Source of the DNA: Pseudomonas poae
GTDB lineage: Bacteria > Pseudomonadota > Gammaproteobacteria > Pseudomonadales > Pseudomonadaceae
Length of the DNA stretch: 64,000 nucleotides
NCBI RefSeq assembly: GCF_001439785.1
Contig: NZ_JYLI01000004.1
Location: 1 to 64,000 of the forward strand
Reading direction: 5' to 3'
Shown here: piece by piece, positions 1-10,396 of the stretch
How positions within the stretch are numbered: the first letter of the stretch is position 1
How the letters are laid out: the number at the start of each line of letters is the position of its first letter
The notes under the pieces: generated by a model
Told to the model about the DNA's origin: nothing
Databases searched by the model: none
What the model saw: only the letters and a program-made list of their open reading frames with translations
Translations under genes and position numbers: made by a program

Positions 1-2085
1 GCCACTGGCAATGTGTTGAGCAACGACGTTGACGTCGACAACATCCTGACTGTTGCCACTTTCAACGTGGGTGGCACCACGTATAACGCCGGCCAAACCG
101 CAACTATCGCGGGTGTTGGCTCAATCAACATCGGTACTGATGGCGCCTATGCCTTCACGCCGGTCAAAGACTTCAACGGCGATGTTCCACAAATCGGCTA
201 CACCACCAATACCGGTTCGAGCAGTACCCTGGACGTGAAAATCGACGCAGTCGACGACGCAAGCGTCCTCAAAGCGGACACCGGCAGCGCGCTGGAAGAC
301 AACGTTGCCACTGGCAACGTCCTTTCGAATGACTTGGACGTCGACAACGTACTGACAGTCGCCACGTTCAACGTCGGTGGTACCAGTTACGCAGCCGGCC
401 AGACCGCTGTTATCGCAGGCGTTGGCTCAATCACCATCGGTGCAGACGGCGCCTACGTCTTCACCCCAGTCAAAGACTTCAACGGCGATGTTCCGCAAAT
501 CAGCTACACGACCAACACGGGCTCAAGCAGCACGCTGGATGTGAAGATTGATGCGGTTGATGACGCAAGCGTTCTCAAAGCTGACACCGGCAGCGCCTTG
601 GAAGATAACGTTGCAACGGGCAATGTGCTGAGCAATGACGTCGATGTTGATAACGTCTTGACCGTTGCGACCTTCAGCGTAGGTGGCACCACTTACAACG
701 CAGGCCAGACCGCGAACATCGCGGGTGTTGGCTCAATCACCATCGGCACTGATGGCGCGTACACGTTCACGCCAGTCAAAGACTTCAACGGCGATGTACC
801 GCAAATTGGTTACACGACCAACACCGGTTCGAGCAGCACGCTGGACGTGAAAATCGACGCAGTCGACGACGCAAGCGTGCTCAAAGCAGATACCGGTAGC
901 GCGCTTGAAGATAACGTAGCCACTGGCAATGTGCTCTCGAATGACGTGGACGTAGACAACACCCTGACTGTCGCAACGTTCAACGTGGGTGGCACCAACT
1001 ACGCAGCCGGCCAAACCGCCGTTATCGCGGGCGTGGGCAGCATCACCATCGGTGCAGACGGCGCGTACGCCTTCACGCCAGTCAAAGACTTCAACGGCGA
1101 TGTGCCGCAAATTGGTTACACCACCAACACCGGCTCTAGCAGCACGCTGGACGTGAAAATCGACGCAGTCGACGACGCAAGCGTGCTCAAAGCCGACACG
1201 GGCAGCGCGCTTGAAGATAACGTTGCTACCGGCAACGTCCTTTCAAATGACGTGGACGTGGACAACGTCCTGACTGTTGCCACGTTCAACGTGGGTGGCA
1301 CCAACTACGCCGCAGGCCAGACCGCCGTTATCGCGGGCGTGGGCAGCATCACCATCGGTGCAGACGGCGCATACGCTTTCACCCCAGTTAAAGACTTCAA
1401 TGGCGATGTGCCGCAAATCGGCTACACCACCAATACCGGTTCAAGCAGCACGCTGGACGTGAAGATCGATGCAGTCGACGACGCAAGCGTCCTCAAAGCC
1501 GACACCGGCAGTGCGCTGGAAGACAACGTTGCCACCGGCAATGTGCTGAGCAACGACGTTGACGTCGATAACGTCTTGACCGTTGCGACCTTCAGCGTAG
1601 GTGGCACCACTTACAACGCCGGCCAAACCGCGACCATTGCGGGCGTCGGCTCAATCACCATCGGTGCAGACGGCGCGTACGCCTTCACGCCTGTTAAAGA
1701 CTTCAACGGTGACGTGCCGCAAATCGGCTACACCACCAACACCGGCTCAAGCAGCACCCTGGATGTGAAAATCGACGCAGTTGACGACGCAAGCGTCCTC
1801 AAAGCCGATACCGGCAGTGCGCTTGAAGACAACGTTGCCACCGGCAACGTGCTGAGCAACGACAGCGATGTCGATAACGTTCTGAGCGTAGCCACATTCA
1901 GCGTCGGAACCGCTAGCTACGCTGCTGGCCAAACCGCCGTCATCACTGGCGTGGGCTCTATCACCATCAGCGCCAACGGTGCCTACACCTTCACCCCGGT
2001 CAAAGACTTCAACGGTGACGTACCGCAAATCGGTTACACCACTAATACCGGCTCAAGCAGTACGCTGAACGTGAACATGGTGGCG
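1..2085 (+). repeat. Adhesin repeat array A, 306-bp period
   Basis: Tandem in-frame units of 306 bp (102 residues) begin at 250, 556, 862, 1168, 1474 and 1780, with a partial unit at 1-249. Each starts at [12 protein letters not shown] and contains [19 protein letters not shown] and [12 protein letters not shown]. The last unit diverges at its end ([13 protein letters not shown]), making the junction to the next array. Units differ mainly at scattered, often synonymous positions. Confidence 0.95.
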
Positions 2086-5000
2086 GTCAACGACGCACCG
2101 GTTGCCATCGCAACCACCGCAACGGGTACTGAAGACCCAACCAGCGGTATCGCCGTCAAGCTGAGCGCGACGGATGTAGATGGCCTGGCGAACGTGAAAT
2201 CGTTCAGCGTTGGCACGCCAAGCAACGGCACCTTCTACACCGACGCGGCGATGACCACGAAAGTGACCGGCCCGATCACCGCCAGCAATGGCGAGGCGAC
2301 CGTCTACTTCAAGCCAGCCACCGACTTCAACGGCACGGTGAAATTCACCTACACCGCGACCGACAGCGGCAACGCTGACGGCAGCAACGTGCTGACCTCG
2401 CCAGCGGTCAACGGCACCATCACCGTGACCCCGGTCAACGATGCGCCGGTCGCCATCGCAACCACCGCAACCGGTGCCGAAGACCCAACCAGCGGCATCG
2501 CCGTCAAGCTGAGCGCGACCGATGTAGACGGCCTGGCGAACGTGAAATCGTTCTCCGTTGGCACGCCAAGCAACGGCACCTTCTACACCGACGCGGCGAT
2601 GACCACCAAAGTGACCGGCCCGATCACCGCCAGCAATGGCGAGGCGACCGTTTACTTCAAGCCGGCCACCGACTTCAACGGCACGGTGAAATTCACCTAC
2701 ACCGCGACCGACAGCGGCAACGCTGACGGCAGCAACGTGCTGACCTCGCCAGCGGTCAACGGCACCATCACCGTGACCCCGGTCAACGATGCGCCGGTCG
2801 CCATCGCAACCACCGCAACCGGTACTGAAGACCCATCCAGCGGTATCGCCGTCAAGCTGAGCGCGACCGATGTAGACGGCCTAGCGAACGTGAAATCGTT
2901 CTCCGTTGGCACGCCAAGCAACGGCACCTTCTACACCGACGCGGCCATGACCACCAAAGTGACCGGCCCGATCACCGCCAGCAATGGCGAGGCGACCGTT
3001 TACTTCAAGCCGGCCACCGACTTCAACGGCACGGTGAAATTCACCTACACCGCGACCGACAGCGGCAACGCTGACGGCAGCAACGTGCTGACCTCGCCAG
3101 CGGTCAACGGCACCATCACCGTGACCCCGGTCAACGATGCGCCGGTCGCCATCGCAACCACCGCAACCGGTACTGAAGACCCAACCAGCGGTATCGCCGT
3201 CAAGCTGAGCGCGACCGATGTAGACGGCCTGGCGAACGTGAAAACGTTCTCCGTTGGCACGCCAAGCAACGGCACGTTCTACACCGATGCAGCGATGACC
3301 ACCAAAGTGACCGGCCCGATCACTGCCAGCAATGGCGAGGCGACCGTTTACTTCAAGCCGGCCACCGACTTCAACGGCACCGTCAACTTCACCTACACCG
3401 CCACCGACAGCGGCAACGCTGACGGCAGCAACGTGCTGACTTCGTCAGCCGTCAACGGCACTATCACTATCACGCCGGTCAACGACGCGCCGACCGCCAC
3501 CAATGGCAATATCGCCAGCAACGAAGACACCCCGGTCGAACTGACCTGGGCCACCTTCGGCGTCAACGATGTGGACTCTGCCAACCCGAAAGTGGTGTTC
3601 ACCAGCCTGCCTGCCGGCGCCATCGAGTACAAAGTCAACGGCGTGTGGACGCAACTGACCACCGCTGACCTGAAGACCGATACCTCGGCTGGCAAGGCGT
3701 TCAGCCAGGCCGACTTCGACAGCCATAATGTGCGCTACACCCCGGTGGCCAACGAGTCGGGCGATAACAGCTTCGGCGGCACTGGCGTGGGCAACAAGCA
3801 AAGCGACTACACCCAGCTGAAGTTCCAGGCCTACGACGGCAGCCTCTACAGCGACACCAAGATCATCACCGTGGATATTCACCCGGTGACGGACGTGCCG
3901 GTGGTAAGCCTGAGCCAATACGGCGCGGTGCCGACCGGTTTGACCCTGCAGACCTGGACTGGCGGCACACTGGCCAAGGACCTGGGCACCAACGGTAACG
4001 GCGTTGCGCAGTCCAGCGACCTGATCCGCGTGATCGACGCCAAGACCGCTGCCACCGCAGTCTCCACCGGTGTGGTCAGCAGCGTCAGCAACAGTAACGT
4101 GGTGGAAGGTACGGCGACCAAGGTCTCCGGCCTGATCTACCTGGAAGCCGGCAAGAGCTACAACTTTACCGGCACTGCCGATGACAGTCTGGCAATCACC
4201 GTGGGCGGCAAGCTGGTCGCCAGCGAGACCTGGAGCAAACAGGGCGGTGCGATTACCGGCACCGCATACACGCCAACCGAATCGGGTTACTACACCCTCG
4301 ACATCTACCACTACAACCAGGCTGGCGCAGGCAACTACGACATCAATGTGTCGATCAACAACGGCCCGTCGATGTCGCTGGGCAACAGCGGCGTACAGAC
4401 CTACACCGGCGTGGATGCCCTGAAGGCCGCAGGTGCGGTGCTGGGCGACAGTCATGTGGTCAATGGCGAGGGCTACTACACCGGCTACGTCTACAACCGT
4501 GGGCTGGAAGACACCACCATCAAGGTCGCGCCGATCACCACCACGTTCGTCGACAACGACGGCTCGGAATCCCACAAGGTGGAAATCAGCGGTTTGCCGG
4601 CCGGCACCGTGATCACCGACGGCACCAGCGGCCACAGCTTCACCTCGACCGGCGCTACCGCGTTCTACGATGTGAGCACCTGGAACCTGAAAACCCTGAC
4701 GGTCACCCCGTTCAAGGACTCGACGGCCAGCTTCGACCTGACCGTGAAAGCCACGGCCACCGAACTGAGTACCGGCGTTGCAGAAGTCACCACCGGCAAA
4801 GTGAGCATCGTGGTCACTGCCGTCAACGACGCCCCGACCCTGGACCTCAGCACGGCCGACGGCGCGGTCGCCACTGGCTTCGCCGCCACCTACAACGAAC
4901 GCAGCACCAGCGGCGTGGCGATTACCGGCAGCGTGGCCATCGGCGACGTCGACAGCAGCCAGATGCAGAGCGCGAGCATCACCCTCAAAAACGCCAGTGC

Positions 5001-6939
5001 CGGGGATCAATTGACCTCCGGCCTGGTGGCGGTGGGCGGCACCTACAAAGGCATCACCCTGACCAGCGTCGGCACCGACGTCAGCGGCAAGATCATGCTG
5101 AGCCTTTCGGGCGCGGCGGATGCGGCGACCTACAAGGCGCTGCTGGAGTCGTTCCAATATTCCAGCACCAGCAAGTACCCGGCCACCGGCGACCGTACCA
5201 TCGAGGTCTCGGTGATGGACAACGAAGGCGGCAACAGCCTGAGTTCGAGCATCGCCACCAGCACCATCACCGTGACGCCGCAGGCTTACCTGGTGACCGA
5301 AGGCACTGGCGTGGCCGATGTCGTCAACTTGAGCAGTTCCTCGGTCAACAACGTGGTGGTCGGCGACAAGGCCGGCGTCGTTACCCAGGGCAGCAACTAC
5401 AACATTGCGTTCCTGGTCGACACCTCGGGCAGCATCGGCACCACTGCCATGGACTCGATCAAGAACCAACTGGCCAGTGTGTTCAATACCTTGATTGCCA
5501 ATGCCGGCAATAAAGACTCGGGCGTGGTGAAAGTGCTGCTGGTCGATTTTGACACGCGCATCGAATCTCAGGTCTCGGTCAATCTGGCCGACAAGGACGC
5601 TGCCAAAGCGGCCTTGCAGGCGGTCTTGACCCAAATGACCTCCAACTCCAGCGACATGACCAACTACCAGGATGCGTTCAACGCCGCCACCAACTGGTTC
5701 AAGAGCAGCGACGCCACCAGCAACAAGGGCGCGACCAACCTCACGTACTTCATTACCGACGGTTCGCCGAACGTATTTACCGAGGTGCACGGCAACCCTT
5801 ACCTGGGAACGACCAGCTCGTTCTGGGGCTCGGATGTTTACTTCGACAGCGTGGTCAACAGCTCCAACTACGTGTTGGGCCAGGGCAACGCGGTCTACAC
5901 CACCATCAACGGCTGGTCGCGGATGATTGTGGACGGTAATGGCAAGGTCTATTCCTACAACGGTTGGGGCCAGGCGATCTATGAAGGCACCGTTGTGGCG
6001 AACGCCAAGGGCGGCTTTGACGTGGCGGCGGTCTATCAGGACGACGACACCGCCCTGGCCAACGCCAAGGCGGCCTACGCCAACCTGGTCAACGCGGTGG
6101 ACAGCAAGGTCGTGGTCGAGGCCATCGGCCTGGGGTCGAGCATCGATACCACGGTGCTCAAGCAGTTCGACACCGACAAGGTGGTTGCCACCATCGACAC
6201 AGCTAAGCTGGCCGATGCCATCACCGGCCACACCGCCGATGCGGGCGCCGACAACCTCACCGGCGGCTCGGCCAACGACATTCTGTTCGGTGACCTGATC
6301 ACCTACAAAGGCCAGGAAGGCAGCGCCGCGCTCAAGGCCTTCGCTGCCGAGAAACTGGCCACTACCGTCGACCACATCGACGACCGCACCTTGCACCAGT
6401 ACATCACCGAGCACGTGCAGGACATCGGCGCACTGGCCAACGCGTCGAACATCTACGGCACCAAGGATGGCAACGACACCCTGATCGGCAATGCCGGCAA
6501 TGACATTCTGTTCGGCCAGGGTGGTAACGACAGCCTCTCCGGCGGCGCCGGCAACGACATCCTGGTGGGCGGCAAGGGCGATGACGTGCTCAGCGGCGGT
6601 GCAGGTGCCGATACCTTCGTGTGGCTCAAAGGTGACACCAACACCAGCGGCGGCTTCGATCGCATCACCGACTTCAAGCACGGCGAAGGCGACAAGCTGG
6701 ACCTGTCCGACTTGCTGCAAGGCAATAACGACAACAACCTGTCCAACTACCTGAAACTGACCACCGATGCCTCCGGCACCTCGACATTGAGCGTCAGCAG
6801 CGCCGGTACGTTCACCGCTTCGGGCGGTGGTACGGCCGATGTCACGATCAAGGTCGATGGCGCCAGCTGGGGCAACGGCAGCGCTGCGATCAATAACCTG
6901 ATCGCCGGTGGCGACCTGACCGTCAAGCATCACGACTGA
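1..6939 (+). CDS. lapA: LapA-type giant RTX adhesin, 3' part (5' end outside window)
   Basis: The frame is open from base 1, so the N-terminus, including the retention module that LapG would cut, lies upstream; 2312 residues are visible. In order they show six and a part 102-residue repeats (1-2085), four 116-residue cadherin/VCBS-like repeats (2086-3477), cadherin-like linkers, a PA14-like domain at about 3950-4370 ([15 protein letters not shown]), and a VWA domain from about 5400 with an intact MIDAS DTSGS at 5419-5433. RTX nonapeptides of GGxGxD type follow at about 6240-6300 and 6470-6620, then an aliphatic C-terminus typical of type I secretion signals. The family is exported by LapEBC, anchored in the outer membrane and mediates biofilm attachment. 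LapA rather than another adhesin is inferred from the adjacent lapD-lapG pair. Repeats may be collapsed in short-read assemblies, so their count is uncertain. Confidence 0.9.
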   Translation, partial: ATGNVLSNDVDVDNILTVATFNVGGTTYNAGQTATIAGVGSINIGTDGAYAFTPVKDFNGDVPQIGYTTNTGSSSTLDVKIDAVDDASVLKADTGSALEDNVATGNVLSNDLDVDNVLTVATFNVGGTSYAAGQTAVIAGVGSITIGADGAYVFTPVKDFNGDVPQISYTTNTGSSSTLDVKIDAVDDASVLKADTGSALEDNVATGNVLSNDVDVDNVLTVATFSVGGTTYNAGQTANIAGVGSITIGTDGAYTFTPVKDFNGDVPQIGYTTNTGSSSTLDVKIDAVDDASVLKADTGSALEDNVATGNVLSNDVDVDNTLTVATFNVGGTNYAAGQTAVIAGVGSITIGADGAYAFTPVKDFNGDVPQIGYTTNTGSSSTLDVKIDAVDDASVLKADTGSALEDNVATGNVLSNDVDVDNVLTVATFNVGGTNYAAGQTAVIAGVGSITIGADGAYAFTPVKDFNGDVPQIGYTTNTGSSSTLDVKIDAVDDASVLKADTGSALEDNVATGNVLSNDVDVDNVLTVATFSVGGTTYNAGQTATIAGVGSITIGADGAYAFTPVKDFNGDVPQIGYTTNTGSSSTLDVKIDAVDDASVLKADTGSALEDNVATGNVLSNDSDVDNVLSVATFSVGTASYAAGQTAVITGVGSITISANGAYTFTPVKDFNGDVPQIGYTTNTGSSSTLNVNMVAVNDAPVAIATTATGTEDPTSGIAVKLSATDVDGLANVKSFSVGTPSNGTFYTDAAMTTKVTGPITASNGEATVYFKPATDFNGTVKFTYTATDSGNADGSNVLTSPAVNGTITVTPVNDAPVAIATTATGAEDPTSGIAVKLSATDVDGLANVKSFSVGTPSNGTFYTDAAMTTKVTGPITASNGEATVYFKPATDFNGTVKFTYTATDSGNADGSNVLTSPAVNGTITVTPVNDAPVAIATTATGTEDPSSGIAVKLSATDVDGLANVKSFSVGTPSNGTFYTDAAMTTKVTGPITASNGEATVYFKPATDFNGTVKFTYTATDSGNADGSNVLTSPAVNGTITVTPVNDAPVAIATTATGTEDPTSGIAVKLSATDVDGLANVKTFSVGTPSNGTFYTDAAMTTKVTGPITASNGEATVYFKPATDFNGTVNFTYTATDSGNADGSNVLTSSAVNGTITITPVNDAPTATNGNIASNEDTPVELTWATFGVNDVDSANPKVVFTSLPAGAIEYKVNGVWTQLTTADLKTDTSAGKAFSQADFDSHNVRYTPVANESGDNSFGGTGVGNKQSDYTQLKFQAYDGSLYSDTKIITVDIHPVTDVPVVSLSQYGAVPTGLTLQTWTGGTLAKDLGTNGNGVAQSSDLIRVIDAKTAATAVSTGVVSSVSNSNVVEGTATKVSGLIYLEAGKSYNFTGTADDSLAITVGGKLVASETWSKQGGAITGTAYTPTESGYYTLDIYHYNQAGAGNYDINVSINNGPSMSLGNSGVQTYTGVDALKAAGAVLGDSHVVNGEGYYTGYVYNRGLEDTTIKVAPITTTFVDNDGSESHKVEISGLPAGTVITDGTSGHSFTSTGATAFYDVSTWNLKTLTVTPFKDSTASFDLTVKATATELSTGVAEVTTGKVSIVVTAVNDAPTLDLSTADGAVATGFAATYNERSTSGVAITGSVAIGDVDSSQMQSASITLKNASAGDQLTSGLVAVGGTYKGITLTSVGTDVSGKIMLSLSGAADAATYKALLESFQYSSTSKYPATGDRTIEVSVMDNEGGNSLSSSIATSTITVTPQAYLVTEGTGVADVVNLSSSSVNNVVVGDKAGVVTQGSNYNIAFLVDTSGSIGTTAMDSIKNQLASVFNTLIANAGNKDSGVVKVLLVDFDTRIESQVSVNLADKDAAKAALQAVLTQMTSNSSDMTNYQDAFNAATNWFKSSDATSNKGATNLTYFITDGSPNVFTEVHGNPYLGTTSSFWGSDVYFDSVVNSSNYVLGQGNAVYTTINGWSRMIVDGNGKVYSYNGWGQAIYEGTVVANAKGGFDVAAVYQDDDTALANAKAAYANLVNAVDSKVVVEAIGLGSSIDTTVLKQFDTDKVVATIDTAKLADAITGHTADAGADNLTGGSANDILFGDLITYKGQEGSAALKAFAAEKLATTVDHIDDRTLHQYITEHVQDIGALANASNIYGTKDGNDTLIGNAGNDILFGQGGNDSLSGGAGNDILVGGKGDDVLSGGAGADTFVWLKGDTNTSGGFDRITDFKHGEGDKLDLSDLLQGNNDNNLSNYLKLTTDASGTSTLSVSSAGTFTASGGGTADVTIKVDGASWGNGSAAINNLIAGGDLTVKHHD
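2086..3477 (+). repeat. Adhesin repeat array B, 4 x 348 bp
   Basis: Four in-frame units of 348 bp (116 residues) begin at 2086, 2434, 2782 and 3130, each opening with [14 protein letters not shown] and containing [11 protein letters not shown]. They are almost identical at DNA level, more so than array A, which suggests recent duplication or gene conversion. Confidence 0.95.
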
Positions 6940-6943
6940 TCAC

Positions 6944-6981
6944 CCCGACGGCGCCAATCTTCGAAGATTGGCGCCGTCGGG
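6944..6981. terminator. Hairpin after lapA
   Basis: A perfect 18-bp inverted repeat (6944-6961 with 6964-6981, 2-nt loop) begins five bases after the adhesin stop codon. No T-run follows, so it may act as an mRNA-stabilising hairpin or a weak terminator. Confidence 0.7.
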
Positions 6982-7061
6982 CATCTGCTTCGGGAAAATC
7001 TGTGTAATCTCTGTGGGCGCCGTGCGCGGTGCCTGCAGGGATTTTTATTGGGAGAACCGTG

Positions 7062-7400
7062 ATGTTCTACGTGCAACGCGATCAACATAGCGCGCTGGTT
7101 CGCGTCGAGGCGCAGGCCTTTGCCGAAGCCACCGAGACACTGCCGGCCGACCACCATGAAATCCAGGCGTGGTTCGCCGGTGATGCGGTGGACACCAGCC
7201 TCAAGCAGCTCAAGCAAAGCGACCTTGAGATGATTCGAGTGTTGGATGACTTGATTCAGGTGCTGATCACCAAGAACGTGATGAGCATCACCGACCTGCC
7301 ACCGGCGGCGCAGGTCAAGTTTCTTGAGCGTACCCAGGCGCGGGCCGCGCTGGGCGGCTTGAGTGAGCTGATCAACGACGATGAAACCGGCTTGATCTGA
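7062..7400 (+). CDS. Small conserved protein between lapA and lapD
   Basis: This 112-residue protein has no signal peptide or membrane segment. The start is the ATG at 7062, which has GGAG 7 nt upstream; an upstream in-frame TTG lacks such a site. It reads MFYVQRDQHSAL, has an acidic, helix-rich middle with the stretch SDLEMIRVLDDLIQVLITKN, and ends in DDETGLI. I recognise no catalytic motif. It lies between the adhesin and the convergent lapD gene on the adhesin strand, the position of a small hypothetical gene in other P. fluorescens lap loci. Its function is unknown; a cytoplasmic role linked to attachment is only a guess. Confidence 0.85.
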   Translation: MFYVQRDQHSALVRVEAQAFAEATETLPADHHEIQAWFAGDAVDTSLKQLKQSDLEMIRVLDDLIQVLITKNVMSITDLPPAAQVKFLERTQARAALGGLSELINDDETGLI

Positions 7401-7455
7401 CCGCGGCCACCTCCTTTACGGCGTGACCGGCAAGGAGGCTCGAGGTATCAGCGCT

Positions 7456-9402
7456 TCACTTCCAGGGCGCGGGTTCGCCGACCAGTCGGCCTTGCACCCC
7501 TTCGATACCCATCTCGCGGATCACCCGCAACTCACCTTCGGTTTCCACGCGCTCGGCAATCAACGGCAGGTCGATGCTGTGGGCGGCGCGCTGGATCGCT
7601 TCGATAAAAAAGCGCTTGTGGCTTTCGTGGTCAATGGCGCGGATGTAGCTGCCGTCGATCTTCAGGTAGGCCAGCCCCAGGTTCGCCAGGTTGCCGATCA
7701 TGCTGAAGCGCCCGCCGAAACGCTGCAGACCAAGGCTGAAGCCCAGGTTGCGCATGCGCCGGGTCATGCGCTCCAGCTCGGTCTGTTCGGGCACTTGCTC
7801 CTCGCCGATCTCCAGCGTCAACTGCGCGCCCAGCGTGGGGTGCTGGGCCAGGCGTTCGAATACCCGCTCCAGGGCTTGAGGATCCTGCAGGGTTGCGGCC
7901 GACAGGTTCAAGGCGGCCGACACGGGGTGCTGGGTCAGGTGCTTGATCACCAGGTCCAGCATCAGTTGATCGAGCCGCGCGGTCCAGCCGAAGCGTTCCA
8001 GCCAAGGCAGGAAGTGGCCTGCCGCGATGGTCTGGTCCTGGCTGTCGAGCAGGCGCGACAGCACCTTGTAATGCAGCACTTGTTGGGTGTCGCCGCTGCT
8101 CACCACCGGCTGGAAAAACAAGCGGAAGCGACCTTGCTTCAGGGCGTCATCGAGCAGGGTGTGCCAGCTGTGCGGGTCATCGCTGACGGTGCCGGTAACC
8201 TGATGCTCCAGGCACACCCAGCTCTGGCCGCCGCTGGCTTCAGCCTGGGTCAGCGCCTGGTCGGCCAGTATCAGCAGGTCGGCGGAGGCGTCGCCCGGGT
8301 TGTACGGCGCCAGACCGATGAAGGCCACGGTCGGCATGTCGGTGGCGCCGGTTTCGTGCAGGCTTTGCAGGGTTGCTTCCAGCGCCTGGGCCAGTTGCAA
8401 GGCTTCGTCGCGCACCAGCCCCGGGGCCAGCACCGCGAATTCGCCGCCACGGCTGCGGGTGATGAGGTTCTGGGTTTCCGGGTACTTGGCGCAGGTGCGC
8501 ACCAGTTGCTGGCTGACCGCCTGCAGCAACTGGTCGGTACGTTGCCCGCCCAGGCGCTGGTTGAGGCCGCTCAGGTCGTTGACGCGCAGCATCAGCAGGT
8601 AGCCGGAGCTGGATTCCTCCAGATTGCTGACCCGCGATTGCAGCTGCATCTCGAAATAGCGACGGTTGGCCAGCCCGGTGAGGCTGTCCTGATACGACTC
8701 CACGCGCAGCTTCTCACTGCGTTCGGTCTGCTCATGGAACAGGGCCTTGAGCTTCTCCACCATCTGGTTCATCGCCTGCACGACACGGCGCAGCTCCGGG
8801 GTGCGCGGCAGGTCGGGCAGGCTCAGGAATTCGCGACGGGCAATCGCATGGGACTGCTCGACCATGTAGTCCAGCGGCTTCAATTGACGGCGCAGCAGCA
8901 GGGCGCCGAGTACCGCGCTCACCGCTCCGCATACCAGCAACCAGCCAAGGCTGCCCAGGGCGCTCTGCCAGAGTTTGGCCAGGGCGAACATCGGGTGGCT
9001 GACCACCTCGACCCGCGCCGCCTGCTGCCAGCCACGGCTGACGATGGCATCACCGCCGGCCGGTTCCAGGCCGATCATCTTCACGAACCACGCCGGCACA
9101 TTGCTGGCATCCGGCTCGGCGGCGCGCTCCACCAGCACCTGGTTATTGCTCAGGTCCACCACGCGGATGCTGGCGTAGTAGCCGCTGTCGAAAATCGAGC
9201 TGACCATCAGCTCGGTCATCGCCGGGTCATCGATGTTCGGGGTCAGTGACAGGGCCAGCGCGGTGGCCGCGTCCTGAGCGTGGGAGCGCAGCTGATTGAC
9301 GTACTGGGTACGCGAGCTCTCCAGGCTGACCATGAAGCTACCGCTGAACGCGACTATCAGGAACACGCAGATAGCGATCAGCAATTGTTTGAACAGTGAC
9401 AT
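7456..9402 (-). CDS. lapD: LapD, inside-out c-di-GMP receptor controlling LapG
   Basis: This is a 648-residue inner-membrane protein. TM1 lies at about 5-25, a periplasmic LapD_MoxY-type domain at 26-148, TM2 at about 150-170, then HAMP to about 225, a degenerate GGDEF domain (RGGEF at 318-322) and a degenerate EAL domain (KVLSRL at 446-451 in place of EAL). Loss of both catalytic motifs fits the family role: it binds c-di-GMP without making or degrading it, and then holds LapG in the periplasm. Trp125, in SRGW, matches the LapG-contact tryptophan reported for P. fluorescens LapD. The start ATG has GGAG 5 nt upstream. The gene is 11 bp downstream of lapG on the same strand, so they form one operon convergent with lapA. 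Confidence 0.96.
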   Translation of the reverse strand: MSLFKQLLIAICVFLIVAFSGSFMVSLESSRTQYVNQLRSHAQDAATALALSLTPNIDDPAMTELMVSSIFDSGYYASIRVVDLSNNQVLVERAAEPDASNVPAWFVKMIGLEPAGGDAIVSRGWQQAARVEVVSHPMFALAKLWQSALGSLGWLLVCGAVSAVLGALLLRRQLKPLDYMVEQSHAIARREFLSLPDLPRTPELRRVVQAMNQMVEKLKALFHEQTERSEKLRVESYQDSLTGLANRRYFEMQLQSRVSNLEESSSGYLLMLRVNDLSGLNQRLGGQRTDQLLQAVSQQLVRTCAKYPETQNLITRSRGGEFAVLAPGLVRDEALQLAQALEATLQSLHETGATDMPTVAFIGLAPYNPGDASADLLILADQALTQAEASGGQSWVCLEHQVTGTVSDDPHSWHTLLDDALKQGRFRLFFQPVVSSGDTQQVLHYKVLSRLLDSQDQTIAAGHFLPWLERFGWTARLDQLMLDLVIKHLTQHPVSAALNLSAATLQDPQALERVFERLAQHPTLGAQLTLEIGEEQVPEQTELERMTRRMRNLGFSLGLQRFGGRFSMIGNLANLGLAYLKIDGSYIRAIDHESHKRFFIEAIQRAAHSIDLPLIAERVETEGELRVIREMGIEGVQGRLVGEPAPWK

Positions 9403-9413
9403 CGTAGCTCCTG

Positions 9414-10130
9414 TTAATTGTCCGAACTGGCCGGAAACCCTTCAGCGGTCATTTTTTTCAACACATCCTGCCAGCGTGACAGGCGTTTGGTGTCACCGAC
9501 TTTCTTGTTGCCTGCCGCGCCGGTCAGCCACAGGCCTTCGCCGTTGAAGGCATACACGGGGAGCAAATCCTGGCGTTGGCTGGCAGGCAGAATCGGGTCC
9601 ATCAGGCTGTCGAGCACCAGGGGCATGGCCTCGGGGCTCGCATAATACGTCAGCACCATGTGCGCACGGTTCTGGCGCAAGGCCTTGACGTAGGTAATAC
9701 GCAGTTTCTCGGCCGGCACGCCGAGGTGGCGCAGGCTGAAGTACTTGGCGATGGCGTAGTCTTCACAGTCGCCGGCGCCTTTCCACAGCGACTGAATGGG
9801 GGTTGCCCAGTAATCGACCTCGTGCCACAGGTCGATGTCTTCCTCGTAGTGCATCTGCCGGTTGAAGAACAGGTTGACCACCTTGAGTTGCTCGGCCTCG
9901 CTCACCTGTTTCTGGGTAGACAGCAACTGTTGCCACGCATCGATGCGCTGACGGCCGGCACCGAGCGGCCCGTAGAGCGTTTCGGCGCGTCTGCTGATCT
10001 GGCTGAAATCCCAATCGGCCAGCAAATCGCCCAGCAGTCCGCACGCCAGCAGCAGCGTGATGGCAACACCGGAGAGGATCCGAGGGAGTTTGAAGCGTAA
10101 CGCCACTGCGATTACCCAGGCATGCAGCAT
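9414..10130 (-). CDS. lapG: LapG, periplasmic calcium-dependent cysteine protease
   Basis: LapG belongs to the transglutaminase-like cysteine protease family (DUF920/peptidase C93) and clips the LapA N-terminus to release it from the cell. The catalytic residues are visible: Cys in GAGDCEDY, His 35 residues later in NRAHMVL, and Asp 17 residues after that in LVLDSLM, the same spacing as in characterised LapG. I chose the ATG at 10130 because a signal-like hydrophobic segment (ILSGVAITLLLACGLLG) follows it closely. The frame stays open upstream to a GTG at 10238, and none of the candidate starts has a strong ribosome-binding site, so the start is uncertain. It is the first gene of the lapG-lapD operon. 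Confidence 0.93.
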   Translation of the reverse strand: MLHAWVIAVALRFKLPRILSGVAITLLLACGLLGDLLADWDFSQISRRAETLYGPLGAGRQRIDAWQQLLSTQKQVSEAEQLKVVNLFFNRQMHYEEDIDLWHEVDYWATPIQSLWKGAGDCEDYAIAKYFSLRHLGVPAEKLRITYVKALRQNRAHMVLTYYASPEAMPLVLDSLMDPILPASQRQDLLPVYAFNGEGLWLTGAAGNKKVGDTKRLSRWQDVLKKMTAEGFPASSDN

Positions 10131-10300
10131 GGAAGGTGCGGCAATGGTGAGGTGATACCATGCAAAAGACAATGGCACAGTGAAATCACTTTTGATGAAA
10201 TACAGAAAGTGATCGTCATTTAATTGGCTATTTTCCACTCGTCTGAAAGGCTGCTGGCGATTTAATCAAAATAATGACACTTGCAAGGAGCTGTCGGAGA

Positions 10301-10384
10301 ATGAACCCTCAAAATGCCTACAAAAAGACCTGCGGTGAAGCCAGTAACCTGCCGGCCTTTCACGTCTTTAAAGGGCGCTGTTAA
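10301..10384 (+). CDS. Possible 27-residue leader ORF before bcsQ-like gene
   Basis: ATG at 10301, preceded by AAGGAG 10 nt upstream, opens a 27-codon frame (MNPQNAYKKTCGEA... ending KGRC) that stops at 10384. Its stop overlaps the TAAGGAG ribosome-binding site of the next gene, as in translationally coupled leaders. It could equally be non-coding; no homology is recognised. Confidence 0.35.
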   Translation: MNPQNAYKKTCGEASNLPAFHVFKGRC

Positions 10385-10396
10385 GGAGCTCCGGCC

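Noticed and set aside
1..2085. Regular repeats considered as a CRISPR array
   Set aside because: The 306-bp period is in frame, spacers are not unique and the repeat encodes a protein domain.
3445..6933. 1162-codon open frame on the minus strand inside the adhesin gene
   Set aside because: It is the exact antisense of a clearly coding, domain-bearing frame. GC-rich repeats with strong codon bias leave long antisense frames open. It shows no domain and no start signals.
7423..9249. 608-codon plus-strand frame over lapD
   Set aside because: It is rich in His, Gln and Arg as expected for antisense of a GC-rich gene, while the opposite strand encodes full-length LapD.
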